Below are positions 26,817-37,468 of a stretch of 64,000 nt of DNA, piece by piece. Within the stretch, counting starts at the first letter, position 1. Each line of letters opens with the position of its first letter. Position numbers and translations under genes: made by a program. The stretch is from Paludibacter sp. (GTDB lineage: Bacteria; Bacteroidota; Bacteroidia; Bacteroidales; Paludibacteraceae): positions 405,876-469,875 of the forward strand of contig JAQTTH010000001.1 of the NCBI GenBank assembly GCA_028710895.1, written 5' to 3'. The notes beneath the pieces are model-generated. The model ran no database searches. It had not been told where the DNA came from and saw only the letters and a list, made by a program, of their open reading frames with translations.

Positions 26817-29780
26817 CTATAGATTAATACGTATTCCCCCATCGATAAGCATTCCGGAAATTGAGCTTCCACGGTCCATATTCAGATATCTGTAATAAGT
26901 ACCTTCCTGCATATTAGATATATTGCTTATGTTGAGCATCAATTCTGCATTAAACTTTTTGATTTCCTGCTTGAGAGCTAAATCCCATTTTTGATATCCT
27001 TTTTGCATTACATCCAATTTTTCATTACTTGAAACGGAAGCAATATAATCACCCTGGAAGAAAACGGATAAGCGAGCTGAGAAACCTCCTCTATCGTATC
27101 CCAACGCAATATTTCCAAAGTTGCTGGGTTGCCCTTCAAGTGTTTCTTTTGTTTCATAAAATACAGGGGTTTTCACATAAGGTATTTTCGTTTTATCCAA
27201 ATCTATTCTGAATCGGGGTATATAAGTTGTCGATTTGATAACAGAATAATTTCCGCGTAAAACTAAATATCTCAGAAAACCGGGCAGGAAAGTCAGATTT
27301 GCCTGCAAATCAAATTCTAATCCCTTAACCGTAGTATTATTGGTATTCACAGGAGAAGTAAGACTCATTCCCTTATAGCTACCAATTCCGGGACCGGTAG
27401 GTAATTCATATTGCTTAACCATATCAGTGTTTGAAATGACTACACCATTAAGCGTATAAAATACATTGTCCAGTTTTTTATAGAATGCACCTGCTGTAAA
27501 TAAACCATATTTTGATTTATAGAATGAGGCAATAGCATCAAAATTCCAGGCTTCGGTATTATTCAACCCTGTATAACCTTTGTAGATAGTATTAACATCG
27601 CCACGACCGATTACAAGTGTCGGCAGACGCATGGTAAAATCAGGGCGTGCCAACGTTTTGGTTGCAGCCAGACGTAAATCGAACCATTCAACCGGTTTGA
27701 ATCTTATATGGAAACTTGGCAGTATATAGGTGGCTTTGTAAGTTTTTGTAGTGTCTCTTAAATCGTCTTTAGTAAATAAAGTCATACTGTATACTTCCGG
27801 AGCATAAACAGCTGTATAACTGTTATTTTCACTCTCAATACGTACACCTGTTATCACTCTGAGCATTTTACCAAAATCGGTAGTAGCCATAAGATAAGCT
27901 GAGTTAACCTGCTCTCTTACCGAATAATTTTCTGAGATTCCACTTGGATGGGCTCTGTACTCATAATCACTACCATCTGAATTGACAGCATTTTTATGCG
28001 TATTATACCATTCACGGGCTAAGTCTGAATTAATCATTGGAGTTAATTCATATTGTCCGTTGAATATTTGTCTGGATGTTACAGGATCATCAATAAAATT
28101 TGTCATCAAAACACTTCCACCAAATTTTTTCAGGTTAGCAAATGAAGTATTGCTATAATCAGCAGGAACAATAGTTCCATCTTCAAGAATAGAATTAGAA
28201 TATGGCTCCATTGATGTATAATAAGCACGATATACATCATTTTTATTACTTCTTATTTTATTCCTGCTCTTAACTCCTGTTTTCAACGTGATATCAATAT
28301 GTTGACTTAATGTGAATTTTCGTTCTAAGTCGACATATCCAACCAGGTCACGGTCCTTACTTTTGCTTGGTTTGAAGTAAGCCGTTTTCAGCATGGATAA
28401 ACTGTAATTATTGAATGCGTAAGGAGTAATCCGACTTCCGGGGCCGGTTCGAATGATATCATAATATTCCTGATCCGGAATGCTATTTACATCAATACCT
28501 GTATTGGTAGTACCTCCTTCATAAAACTCCATTATATGATCAAAAGGAGTATTTCCAATGGTTAATGCGTGAGAAGCTCCCCATTTAATTTTCAATTTTT
28601 TAATGAAATTCTCGCCTGAAATAGAATTATTGAATGTTTCAATATCTCTTTCTTTATCCTCGATATTATAAGAAACATCTGAAGTCTTGATACCATAATA
28701 CCTCGAATAACTAACGAAATCGCGATCGGAATGACTATAGAAATTATTTAGCCTAATGGTACCTTTATCTTTTGTATCAAAATCCAGAAGCAGGCTTGCT
28801 CCATGTCTTTTTCTTTTTTCATCGGTGTATGAAAGCGTGAAATCGTTAATCTCCGGAACGTCTTTTCCTTCAATAAGCCAACCCTGAGCATAAGACTCGT
28901 TACTTCTGATTCTTTGTTCTGAATTGACAGACAATTGTACTCCCAGCAAATTATTCAGTAATCTGCGTTCATATCTTAATGCGACGTTGTATTGGGAAGC
29001 ATTTTTCTCGATACCATTGTATCCACCACCCAAATCTATTCTGAATTTTGGGCTTGCTGAAGCTTTCTTGGTAACCAGATTGACCGAACCGGCAATTGCG
29101 TCGGCATCCATATCAGGTGTTAATGCTTTTGTTACTTCAATTCCGGCAAGTGAACTAAGGGAGAACATACTCAAATCGACCCCACGGCTGGCACCATCGG
29201 TAGAAGGCACTTGTACACCATTTAATTGAATACTGCTGAATTTCTCGTTTAATCCGCGCAATACAATATTCTGGGCTTCTCCTCCTGAACGTTTTAAAGA
29301 AATACCCGGTAAACGTCCTAATGCATCACCTGCATTGGCATCGGGAAGTTCCTGAATTTGTTTTTCTGAAACTGCATTGACAATACCAGCTGCATTCAAC
29401 TGTGAACTAATTGCAGCCTTTTGTCCAAGCATCATAGCGGTAATTGTAACTTCCTTACCCATAATTGATTCAGCATCCAGGTTGAAGTTTACAATTACAT
29501 CCTTTTTATCTGCAACTACAACTACCAGTTCCTTTTTTGTAAATCCGATAAAAGATGCTACAAGAGTATATGTTCCCGCTTTCAGAGGCAAACGATATTC
29601 CCCGTTAAGGTCGGTTATTGTGCTTGTGGCAGTCCCTTTTACCATAATACTTGCAGATGGCAAAGTTACATTCCCAACTCCATCCTTAACTATTCCGCTA
29701 ACCATACTTTGTGCATTAGAAGAAAAAATGGTTGCAGATAATACTATTAATGCTGCAATAAATTTAGTGATTGTTTTCAT
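26817..29780 (-). CDS. TonB-dependent outer membrane receptor with carboxypeptidase-like N-terminal domain
   Basis: A 987-residue outer-membrane transporter for glycan fragments. Signal peptide to about residue 23; carboxypeptidase D regulatory-like domain about 25-110 (SGIVKDGVGNVTLPSASIMV); plug about 125-245 (DALGRLPGISLKRSGGEAQN, VLRGLNEKFSSIQLNGVQVP); 22-strand barrel for the rest, ending in GGIRINL. It is shaped like a general TonB receptor rather than a canonical SusC, and no SusD gene follows. Import would be driven by TonB-ExbBD. Upstream lie a TATATTTG element and a pair of direct repeats that fit control by the hybrid sensor encoded next door. Confidence 0.93.
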   Translation of the reverse strand: MKTITKFIAALIVLSATIFSSNAQSMVSGIVKDGVGNVTLPSASIMVKGTATSTITDLNGEYRLPLKAGTYTLVASFIGFTKKELVVVVADKKDVIVNFNLDAESIMGKEVTITAMMLGQKAAISSQLNAAGIVNAVSEKQIQELPDANAGDALGRLPGISLKRSGGEAQNIVLRGLNEKFSSIQLNGVQVPSTDGASRGVDLSMFSLSSLAGIEVTKALTPDMDADAIAGSVNLVTKKASASPKFRIDLGGGYNGIEKNASQYNVALRYERRLLNNLLGVQLSVNSEQRIRSNESYAQGWLIEGKDVPEINDFTLSYTDEKRKRHGASLLLDFDTKDKGTIRLNNFYSHSDRDFVSYSRYYGIKTSDVSYNIEDKERDIETFNNSISGENFIKKLKIKWGASHALTIGNTPFDHIMEFYEGGTTNTGIDVNSIPDQEYYDIIRTGPGSRITPYAFNNYSLSMLKTAYFKPSKSKDRDLVGYVDLERKFTLSQHIDITLKTGVKSRNKIRSNKNDVYRAYYTSMEPYSNSILEDGTIVPADYSNTSFANLKKFGGSVLMTNFIDDPVTSRQIFNGQYELTPMINSDLAREWYNTHKNAVNSDGSDYEYRAHPSGISENYSVREQVNSAYLMATTDFGKMLRVITGVRIESENNSYTAVYAPEVYSMTLFTKDDLRDTTKTYKATYILPSFHIRFKPVEWFDLRLAATKTLARPDFTMRLPTLVIGRGDVNTIYKGYTGLNNTEAWNFDAIASFYKSKYGLFTAGAFYKKLDNVFYTLNGVVISNTDMVKQYELPTGPGIGSYKGMSLTSPVNTNNTTVKGLEFDLQANLTFLPGFLRYLVLRGNYSVIKSTTYIPRFRIDLDKTKIPYVKTPVFYETKETLEGQPSNFGNIALGYDRGGFSARLSVFFQGDYIASVSSNEKLDVMQKGYQKWDLALKQEIKKFNAELMLNISNISNMQEGTYYRYLNMDRGSSISGMLIDGGIRINL

Positions 29781-29848
29781 TTTTGTTTATAATTATAATC
29801 TTAGACTTATTAGATTTTTGTACCTAACAATCAATTCGGTTAACGCTG

Positions 29849-29913
29849 CAAATATATTTTCTATTCGGCAGGAAACAGTTATCAGAATGTTGCGAAATAA
29901 AGTCAGAATGTTG
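29849..29913 (-). promoter_or_regulatory. TonB-receptor promoter with paired operator half-sites
   Basis: On the minus strand TATATTTG (29856-29849) fits the -7 element. Upstream, TCAGAATGTTG occurs twice on plus at 29882-29892 and 29903-29913, exactly 21 bases apart. On the minus strand this is CAACATTCTGA repeated on the same helix face, the arrangement expected for an AraC-type DNA-binding domain such as that of the adjacent hybrid two-component protein. Confidence 0.65.
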
Positions 29914-30015
29914 TATAAATGGGTTTTATCAACATTTTATTCCTTTTTTTGATGAAAATTCATCTTTTACTTTGATTTTTTCAGGATCAGAATTCCATAA
30001 ATTTCATGATATAAT

Positions 30016-30058
30016 AAAAAAAAAAGACTATCTCATTTTTATCTGAGATAGTCTTTTT
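30016..30058 (-). terminator. Terminator of the hybrid two-component gene
   Basis: AAAGACTATCTCA (30023-30035) pairs with TGAGATAGTCTTT (30044-30056), a perfect 13-bp stem with an 8-base loop. The T run is long on the minus strand and shorter on plus. Confidence 0.88.
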
Positions 30059-30079
30059 GATTCAAGTTTCTAAATTTGA

Positions 30080-33000
30080 TTAGTGTTTCAGGAAATGATC
30101 ACGGTATTTGCTGGGAGAGATTCCGAAATGTTTGTTGAAATTCCGACTGAAATTACTTAACTCACTTTCACCTACCAACTCAGCTACCTGGCCAATATTG
30201 TGTTCTCCGATTAAAATAAGTTCAGCAGCTTTATTCATTTTGATGGTTGTAATAAATTCTTTGACACTCATATCTGTCATAGCTTTTACTTTCCTATAAA
30301 GTTGTGTTCGACTTAAATTCATTTTATCCGAGAGAACTTCAACATCGAAGTCAGTTTCAGAAATTCTTTCGTTAATAAGGTTTTTAAGTTTATCCATAAA
30401 AATCCTATCAGTTCCGTTTACAGATATTATTTTAGTATCGAAACCGGTGTTCATATTAAAAAGCTTGCGTAGCTTATTTCGGGTCTCAATCATGTTTTCC
30501 ACCCTCACGAGTAGTAAACTTGAACTGAATGGTTTTGTTATATAGGCGTCGGCACCCGTTTCGTAACTATTGAGAATAACTTCCTCACTATGTTGCGCAG
30601 ATAGCAGGATAAATGGAATATGACTGGTTCTTTCATCAGTTTTTGCTTTCTGGCAAAACATCATTCCGTCCATTTCGGGCATCATAAGGTCGCTAATGAT
30701 CAAATCCGGAATTATTTCTACGGCGTTTTCATAACCCTCCAATCCATTAACTGCTTCAATAACGTTGTATTTATCTTTTAATGTTGTTACTATATATTCC
30801 CGAACATCACTATTGTCTTCTGCAACCAGTACAATTGGTTTTGCTTTGTCTAATAGTTTAGTTTTTACTTGTTTGGTAGGTATTCTGTTTTCTGATTCAT
30901 GGCTGGAATTCGAATTATATGGTTCAATTATCGGTTGCTGATCTGGTTCTGAAGGTTTCTTTATCGGAATTAGTATCGTAAATTTTGTTCCGGTTCCCAA
31001 GGTACTTTCAACACTGATTGTACCATTATGGAGTTCTACCAATTCCTTCGCAAAGGTCAGACCAATGCCGGAACTATTTTTCTCACCCTGGTTTACCTGA
31101 TAATATGGTTCAAAAATATAGTTTAATTGATTTTCCGGAATACCCTCGCCTGTATCTGAAACGCAGATATTTACATTTTCATCAATCACTTTCAGATCAA
31201 GTCTGATTACACCACCTTCAGGAGTATGTTTAAATGCATTATTAAGTAAGTTGAGTATAACTTTATCCATTTTATCCGGATCTAACATCATATCAAGTTT
31301 CTTTTCTGTTGAAGTGAAAACAAATTTAATGCGATGTAACTTTGCCTGAATTTCAAAGTATTCAGTCAGGCTTTTAAGGAATTGAATGAAATCCCGGTAT
31401 TCCGGATTAAGCTTCAAATTTCCGGATTCCAACTTTTTCAGATCCAGAAACTGATTTACAAGTTCGAGTAATTTTTGTGCATTTTTAGAGATAACTCTCA
31501 AATACTTGTTTGCATTCTCATCATTCTGAAAGTTCACTATTAACTTTTCAACAGGATCAATGATCAACGTAAGAGGAGTTCTGAATTCATGCGAGATATT
31601 GGTTACTAACTTCGTCTTTAGTTCATCTACCTCCCTGAATTTTTCAGCTTTTTCCTTTTCATTCTTAATCTCATGCAAATATTTCTGCCTATCGAGAAAA
31701 TATCTGAAAATAAGCAAAATAACTGTAGAAACAATTAATATGTAAATTAAATAAGCCCACCAGCTTATCCACCAGGGAGTCAAAACAACAATCTGAAGTG
31801 TGGAGGCTTCAGTCCATTGTCCGTTTGAATTTGCAGCTTTTACCTCGAAACTGTATTTTCCCGGTTGTAGATTCTGAAAATAGGCTTTTCTTATTTTTGC
31901 ATCCTGATAAATCCATTCATTATTAAGTCCTTTCAACCTGTAAGCATATCGTATACTGCCCGGATCGGAAAAAAACATGGCAGAAAATTCAATCTGGATA
32001 TTACGTTCATCCCAATTCAGGACAATAGATTTCGACATATAGAGGGGCTTCTCAAGTATTACACGATTATCGTGTATATTGTTCACATTGATAATTTTAT
32101 TGGAAATCTCCAGATTTGTCAACATGATATTAGAGATTTTCGGATTTTTTGGTGTCTGATTTGGATTAATCGTGAAATATCCCCTGTTTCCACCAAAGTA
32201 GATAATGCCGGTTTTGTCAATGAAATATGCACCATCTGACATTTCAACTCCCAGAAAATCGTTATTTTTCCGAAAATCTCTTGAATGCCAGGTTTTGCAA
32301 TTTATCTGTGAAACTCCATGCTCATGACTTACCCATAAACTGCTGTCTTTGCTTACTAATCCCAAAATCAGCATTTCCCTGAGCAGTGGATTTTCTTCAA
32401 AATGAGTTAATTTCATTTTTTTGGGGTCGAGAATCTCCAAACCATTTTCGGTACCAATCCAGATTTTGCCTGCTATGTCCACCGCCAGACAATACAATTT
32501 ATTATCCAGCAATGAATTAGTACTATCCCGCTCATTTGTAAAACGTTCATATTTTATATTTCTACCGTTTTTTGTATCAATTAATCTTACTTTGTAAAGT
32601 CCGTTATCTTCGGTAGCAATCCATATATTTTTGTTATGATCTTCGACGATATCCCGGATTCGAATCAGGGTTTTCCTGTCATTATTAAAGAAATGGTTGA
32701 ATCTGTCGTTCTTGGGATCATATATAGCAGGTCCAAACCAGGTACCGGCCCATAGGTTACCTTTTGAATCTTCGAATAATGAAAACACCCAGTCCTCCTT
32801 TCTTGATTTATCAGAATCGAAGTTGTACGTTTTGAAAGTACCGGTTTTAGGAAGATATCTGCATAAGCCTCCTTTAACACCAACCCATATATTACCCCAT
32901 TTATCTTCAAGCAGTCTTCTTATCCTGTTATCGTTGATTGACCCCGGTGAATTTGTTTTTTGGAAGTGTTTCCTCACTCCTGAGGCATCGATTCTTATAA

Positions 33001-33781
33001 GACCATCATTTCGGGTACCCAGCCAAACATTCCCTTCCCGATCTTTCATAATCGATCTGATGACACTTTCTTTGAAATTGCTTGAAGAAATATTATTAAA
33101 CTCAACGAAATCAAAGACAGGCGTGTTCAGTTGTACATAATTGACCCCACCCTTATCGGTACCTATCCAAAGTATATTGGTATTATCCACATACATTGTC
33201 AAAACAAATTCGTCGGAAATAGACCACTTAGAAGTCGGATCGGTTTTATAAATAATCTTCTTCCCCGTACGTTTGTTGGATTGGATTAAATTCAATGGAG
33301 CAATCTCCAATTTGAAGGAGTCATTTTCCAGCTTTGTGATATTTCCCAATGAATTTCTTTCAAGCTTTTGCAGGATATCTTTGTCAGCATCCTTTATCTT
33401 TATTCGGGTGAATTTTTCATCGGAATAATTGAACTTACAAATTTCATTATATTCCCGTAGAAATGAGATCCAAAGATTACTATCTTTATCGAGGGCAAGT
33501 GAAACAGGTCGGTTACTTATTGGCTTGTCGGGTGAATGGGCACCACTTCTGAATGTTTTGAATGAATAACCGTCGTACCGTGCCAAACCATTCATTGTGG
33601 CAAACCACATGAATCCATGCTTATCTTTAATAATGGAGTGAATAGTATTGCTTGGCAAACCGTCATCAATAGTCAAATGCTTAAACCTGAACATCTCGTC
33701 CCCTGCCCACATTTGTGAAATGGAGAAAAACAGCATCAGCAGCCCTGCCATTAGTTTGTGTATTGATTTAAACTCTTTCAT
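30080..33781 (-). CDS. Hybrid two-component system glycan sensor/regulator (HTCS)
   Basis: A 1233-residue single-chain sensor and activator. The start at 33781 gives a signal peptide (KLMAGLLMLFFSISQMWA). A two-domain beta-propeller (about 30-590) has repeated motifs such as IWIGTDKGGVNYVQ and IWIATEDNGLYKV. A Y_Y_Y domain follows (about 600-670, YAYRLKGLNNEWIYQ), a membrane helix (about 675-700), HisKA (NISHEFRTPLTLI), an ATPase domain (NAFKHTPEGG, DTGEGIPENQ), a receiver (ISDLMMPEMDG) and an AraC helix-turn-helix (LSRTQLYRKV ... GISPSKYRDHF). It senses a periplasmic oligosaccharide and probably activates the adjacent receptor and hydrolase genes. Confidence 0.95.
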   Translation of the reverse strand: MKEFKSIHKLMAGLLMLFFSISQMWAGDEMFRFKHLTIDDGLPSNTIHSIIKDKHGFMWFATMNGLARYDGYSFKTFRSGAHSPDKPISNRPVSLALDKDSNLWISFLREYNEICKFNYSDEKFTRIKIKDADKDILQKLERNSLGNITKLENDSFKLEIAPLNLIQSNKRTGKKIIYKTDPTSKWSISDEFVLTMYVDNTNILWIGTDKGGVNYVQLNTPVFDFVEFNNISSSNFKESVIRSIMKDREGNVWLGTRNDGLIRIDASGVRKHFQKTNSPGSINDNRIRRLLEDKWGNIWVGVKGGLCRYLPKTGTFKTYNFDSDKSRKEDWVFSLFEDSKGNLWAGTWFGPAIYDPKNDRFNHFFNNDRKTLIRIRDIVEDHNKNIWIATEDNGLYKVRLIDTKNGRNIKYERFTNERDSTNSLLDNKLYCLAVDIAGKIWIGTENGLEILDPKKMKLTHFEENPLLREMLILGLVSKDSSLWVSHEHGVSQINCKTWHSRDFRKNNDFLGVEMSDGAYFIDKTGIIYFGGNRGYFTINPNQTPKNPKISNIMLTNLEISNKIINVNNIHDNRVILEKPLYMSKSIVLNWDERNIQIEFSAMFFSDPGSIRYAYRLKGLNNEWIYQDAKIRKAYFQNLQPGKYSFEVKAANSNGQWTEASTLQIVVLTPWWISWWAYLIYILIVSTVILLIFRYFLDRQKYLHEIKNEKEKAEKFREVDELKTKLVTNISHEFRTPLTLIIDPVEKLIVNFQNDENANKYLRVISKNAQKLLELVNQFLDLKKLESGNLKLNPEYRDFIQFLKSLTEYFEIQAKLHRIKFVFTSTEKKLDMMLDPDKMDKVILNLLNNAFKHTPEGGVIRLDLKVIDENVNICVSDTGEGIPENQLNYIFEPYYQVNQGEKNSSGIGLTFAKELVELHNGTISVESTLGTGTKFTILIPIKKPSEPDQQPIIEPYNSNSSHESENRIPTKQVKTKLLDKAKPIVLVAEDNSDVREYIVTTLKDKYNVIEAVNGLEGYENAVEIIPDLIISDLMMPEMDGMMFCQKAKTDERTSHIPFILLSAQHSEEVILNSYETGADAYITKPFSSSLLLVRVENMIETRNKLRKLFNMNTGFDTKIISVNGTDRIFMDKLKNLINERISETDFDVEVLSDKMNLSRTQLYRKVKAMTDMSVKEFITTIKMNKAAELILIGEHNIGQVAELVGESELSNFSRNFNKHFGISPSKYRDHFLKH

Positions 33782-34039
33782 AAAAAACATTCATGATAAT
33801 ATTTCAAATTAAATTTGTACAATTAAAATACATATGAAATTTTGACCTCATATATAATTGTAGCTTTTTGGCAAGCTTTCGAGGTATTATTGACTAAATT
33901 ACAGCGCCTATTTCAGTTTTTAAGCACAATGTCCTATACAAATATATACGTTTTTTGTTTACTACTTACTATTTACGCATAATTCTTTGATTTCTGCATA
34001 TATTGGCTCCAAGAGCTGGTTCAGGTAAATTGAGCCAAT

Positions 34040-34103
34040 CAGCAAACAACTATGAGCCGTAGAGAAAACCATTCACTGCAGCTTTTGTTTTACTTTTGCA
34101 TCA
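34040..34103 (+). promoter_or_regulatory. Duplicated promoter/operator block, copy 2
   Basis: Nearly the same 64 bases as 11114-11177. TACTTTTG at 34091-34098 is the -7 element, and ATGAGCCGTAGAGAAAACC is the conserved upstream part. It drives the operon beginning at 34121. The start of that operon's first gene is placed after this promoter, which rules out an upstream in-frame ATG at 34052 that lies inside the block. Confidence 0.75.
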
Positions 34104-34120
34104 CCAAACAAACAACAGTT

Positions 34121-34879
34121 ATGAGCATAACATCAACCGCCCAACAAAACCACGAAGAACTTTTTCCCAATCATAAATCGACTTTAAAAGAGACTGATCC
34201 TGAATTTATTGTTCTTTTTGATAACTTTGCGTTTGACGAAGTGATGGCAAATACTAAACTGGATAGTAAAACCCGCGTCATGATGATGTTGGGTTCTACG
34301 ATTGGATGTCAGGCATTGGGCGAATACAGAGTACTTGTTGGTGCTGCACTAAATGTGGGTATAACACCTGTACAGATAAAAGAGATTCTCTATCAGGCTG
34401 TTCCGTATGTTGGAATTGCAAAAGCATTTGATTTTCTACACACCACAAACGAAGTGATGCAAAGTCGCGGAATAGCATTACCGTTGGAAGAACAGTCAAC
34501 AACTACGCCCCAAACACGTTTTGAAAAAGGGCTGGAAGTGCAGAAAACTATTTTTGGAGACAGAATAGATGATATGTACAAACAATCACCGGCTAACCAG
34601 CTTCACATTCAAAAGCTATTATCAGCTAATTGTTTTGGCGATTATTATACCCGTACCGGACTTGATTTAAAAACCCGTGAATTGCTGACTTTTTCCATTC
34701 TACTGTCGTTGGGTGGTTGTGAGCCACAGCTCAAAGGACATGTACAGGGCAATTTGAATATCGGTAATGATAAAGACTTGCTCATCGACGTCGTTACGCA
34801 ACTATTGCCTTATGTGGGCTATCCACGAACATTAAATGCACTCAGGTGTATTAATGAAATATCATCAGACATCAAATAA
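34121..34879 (+). CDS. Carboxymuconolactone decarboxylase (AhpD-like) family protein
   Basis: A 252-residue protein with two CMD folds in tandem: about 55-125 (LDSKTRVMMMLGSTIGCQAL, PYVGIAKAFDFL) and about 170-245 (LDLKTRELLTFSILLSLGGC, PYVGYPRTLNAL). The AhpD thiol pair CxxC is absent; the second copy keeps one Cys and a His (GCEPQLKGHV). It is therefore more like gamma-carboxymuconolactone decarboxylase homologues found in redox operons than a peroxidase partner. It is first in a six-gene operon of oxidoreductases and probably protects against, or processes, reactive compounds. Confidence 0.88.
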   Translation: MSITSTAQQNHEELFPNHKSTLKETDPEFIVLFDNFAFDEVMANTKLDSKTRVMMMLGSTIGCQALGEYRVLVGAALNVGITPVQIKEILYQAVPYVGIAKAFDFLHTTNEVMQSRGIALPLEEQSTTTPQTRFEKGLEVQKTIFGDRIDDMYKQSPANQLHIQKLLSANCFGDYYTRTGLDLKTRELLTFSILLSLGGCEPQLKGHVQGNLNIGNDKDLLIDVVTQLLPYVGYPRTLNALRCINEISSDIK

Positions 34880-34896
34880 CTCAAAATAAACAAATT

Positions 34897-35955
34897 ATGA
34901 AAACAACCATTGTAAAAGCATTTGGAACTAAAGCTGCCGACAAGCCTTTAATACAAATGGACATAGAGCGCAGAGATACAACTGCGAAAGACGTTGAAAT
35001 AGAAATTTTATATTGCGGAGTGTGTCACTCCGACCTGCACACAGCACGAAATGATTGGGGCGGAACGAAATATCCGGCTGTTCCCGGTCACGAAATTGTG
35101 GGAAAAGTGACCAAAGTTGGCAGTGAAGTCACCAAACTGAAAGTGGGAGATCTTGCGGGTGTGGGATGTATTGTGGATTCCTGCCGGGAATGTAACAGTT
35201 GCGAGCACGACCTGGAGCAATATTGCCAAAATGGAATGACGGGAACTTACAACGGAAAAGACAAACACCTCGGCGGACATACCTTTGGCGGATATTCTGA
35301 AAAAGTAGTAGTTGACGAGCATTATGTATTGAAAGTACCTTCCAACCTGAATCTGGCAGCCGTGGCACCGTTACTTTGTGCCGGAATTACCACCTGGTCG
35401 CCACTCCGTCACTGGAAAGTGGGCAAAGGAAGTAAAGTAGCCGTTGTAGGATTGGGCGGATTGGGACACATGGCCATTAAGCTGGCTAAAGGTCTGGGAG
35501 CAGAAGTTACTTTGTTTTCAAGAACACCCGACAAAAAACAGGATGGGTTGGATTTGGGAGCCAATGAAGTGATTATCTCCACAGATGCAGAACAAATGAA
35601 ATCGGTCAGAGGAAAATTCGATTTGATTATCGACACTGTTCCCTATATTCACGACATCAATCCATACGTTTCTACTTTGAGTATTAACGGTACAATCGTT
35701 TTAGTAGGTTATCTGGGCGGATTGGAACCTTTCCTGAATACAGTTCCCCTGATTTTGGGTCGTAAATCGGTAGCCGGCTCGGTGATTGGTGGCATTGCCG
35801 AAACTCAGGAAATGCTTGATTTCTGCGGCGAACACAATATCGTTTCCGAAATTGAAATCATTAATATGCAGGATATAAACGAAGCCTATGAACGTATGCT
35901 GAAAAGCGATGTACGTTACCGCTTTGTGATTGATATGGCTAGTTTGAAGAAATAA
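34897..35955 (+). CDS. Zinc-dependent NAD(P) alcohol dehydrogenase (YahK/cinnamyl type)
   Basis: A 352-residue zinc alcohol dehydrogenase. Catalytic zinc ligands lie in YCGVCHSDLH (about 37-46) and GHEIVG (about 65); structural zinc cysteines lie in CRECNSCEHDLEQYC (about 97-111). The Rossmann motif GLGGLGHMAIKLAKGLGA is near 183. It probably reduces aldehydes with NADPH. It lies 17 bases after the CMD-like gene in the same operon. Confidence 0.93.
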   Translation: MKTTIVKAFGTKAADKPLIQMDIERRDTTAKDVEIEILYCGVCHSDLHTARNDWGGTKYPAVPGHEIVGKVTKVGSEVTKLKVGDLAGVGCIVDSCRECNSCEHDLEQYCQNGMTGTYNGKDKHLGGHTFGGYSEKVVVDEHYVLKVPSNLNLAAVAPLLCAGITTWSPLRHWKVGKGSKVAVVGLGGLGHMAIKLAKGLGAEVTLFSRTPDKKQDGLDLGANEVIISTDAEQMKSVRGKFDLIIDTVPYIHDINPYVSTLSINGTIVLVGYLGGLEPFLNTVPLILGRKSVAGSVIGGIAETQEMLDFCGEHNIVSEIEIINMQDINEAYERMLKSDVRYRFVIDMASLKK

Positions 35956-35973
35956 AACAGATCAAAATTAAAT

Positions 35974-36582
35974 ATGGATAAAACAACAAAAGTATTACTC
36001 ATTGACGCACATTTAAACTATCCAAATTGGTCGGAAGGTAAATTGAACAGTGCATTTTATCAGGTTGCAAAAGATTTTTTCTTATCTGAATCAATTCAGG
36101 TTTTAGAAACAAAGGTTGAAAATAGTTATAATCCTGAAGAAGAGATTGAGAAACACCTTGAAGCTGATATCATTATTTTGCAAACACCCGTAAATTGGTT
36201 TGGAGCACCCTGGATATATAAAAAATATGTTGACGAAGTATTCAATATTGGATTAAGCAGTCAAAAATTTCTTACAGGCGATGGCAGAACCCGAACAGAC
36301 CCAACAAAACAATACGGTAGCGGTGGAAAATTGCAGGGGAAGAAATTTATGATTTGTGCTACATGGAATGCTCCGGCAGAAGCTTTTGATAATCCGGATC
36401 AGCAATTGTTACAAGGTAAAAGTACCTCGGACCTTTTCCTGAACATTACCAGCAACTACCGTTTTTGCGGATGCGAAATAATGCCTGCATATCATTGTTT
36501 TGATATTTTCAAGAATGAAAATATAGCGAAAGATCTTGAAAATTATCCCGTGCATTTGAAAACTGTGCTTTTTGATAAGTAA
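35974..36582 (+). CDS. Flavodoxin-fold NAD(P)H oxidoreductase (MdaB-like)
   Basis: A 202-residue protein of the Flavodoxin_2 family, to which NAD(P)H:quinone reductases such as MdaB and KefF belong. Visible features are KVLLIDAHLNYPNWSEGKLN at the N-terminus (FMN/FAD phosphate loop region) and LQTPVNWFGAPWIYKKYVDE near 70-90, the most typical family stretch. It probably performs two-electron quinone reduction. It sits mid-operon, 18 bases after the dehydrogenase. Confidence 0.88.
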   Translation: MDKTTKVLLIDAHLNYPNWSEGKLNSAFYQVAKDFFLSESIQVLETKVENSYNPEEEIEKHLEADIIILQTPVNWFGAPWIYKKYVDEVFNIGLSSQKFLTGDGRTRTDPTKQYGSGGKLQGKKFMICATWNAPAEAFDNPDQQLLQGKSTSDLFLNITSNYRFCGCEIMPAYHCFDIFKNENIAKDLENYPVHLKTVLFDK

Positions 36583-36598
36583 ATTTATAAAAATATAA

Positions 36599-37459
<861 letters not shown>

Positions 37460-37468
37460 CTCAGGAAA

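Noticed and set aside
26817-29780. Labelling the receptor as a canonical SusC
   Set aside because: No SusD follows; the general label TonB-dependent receptor is safer.
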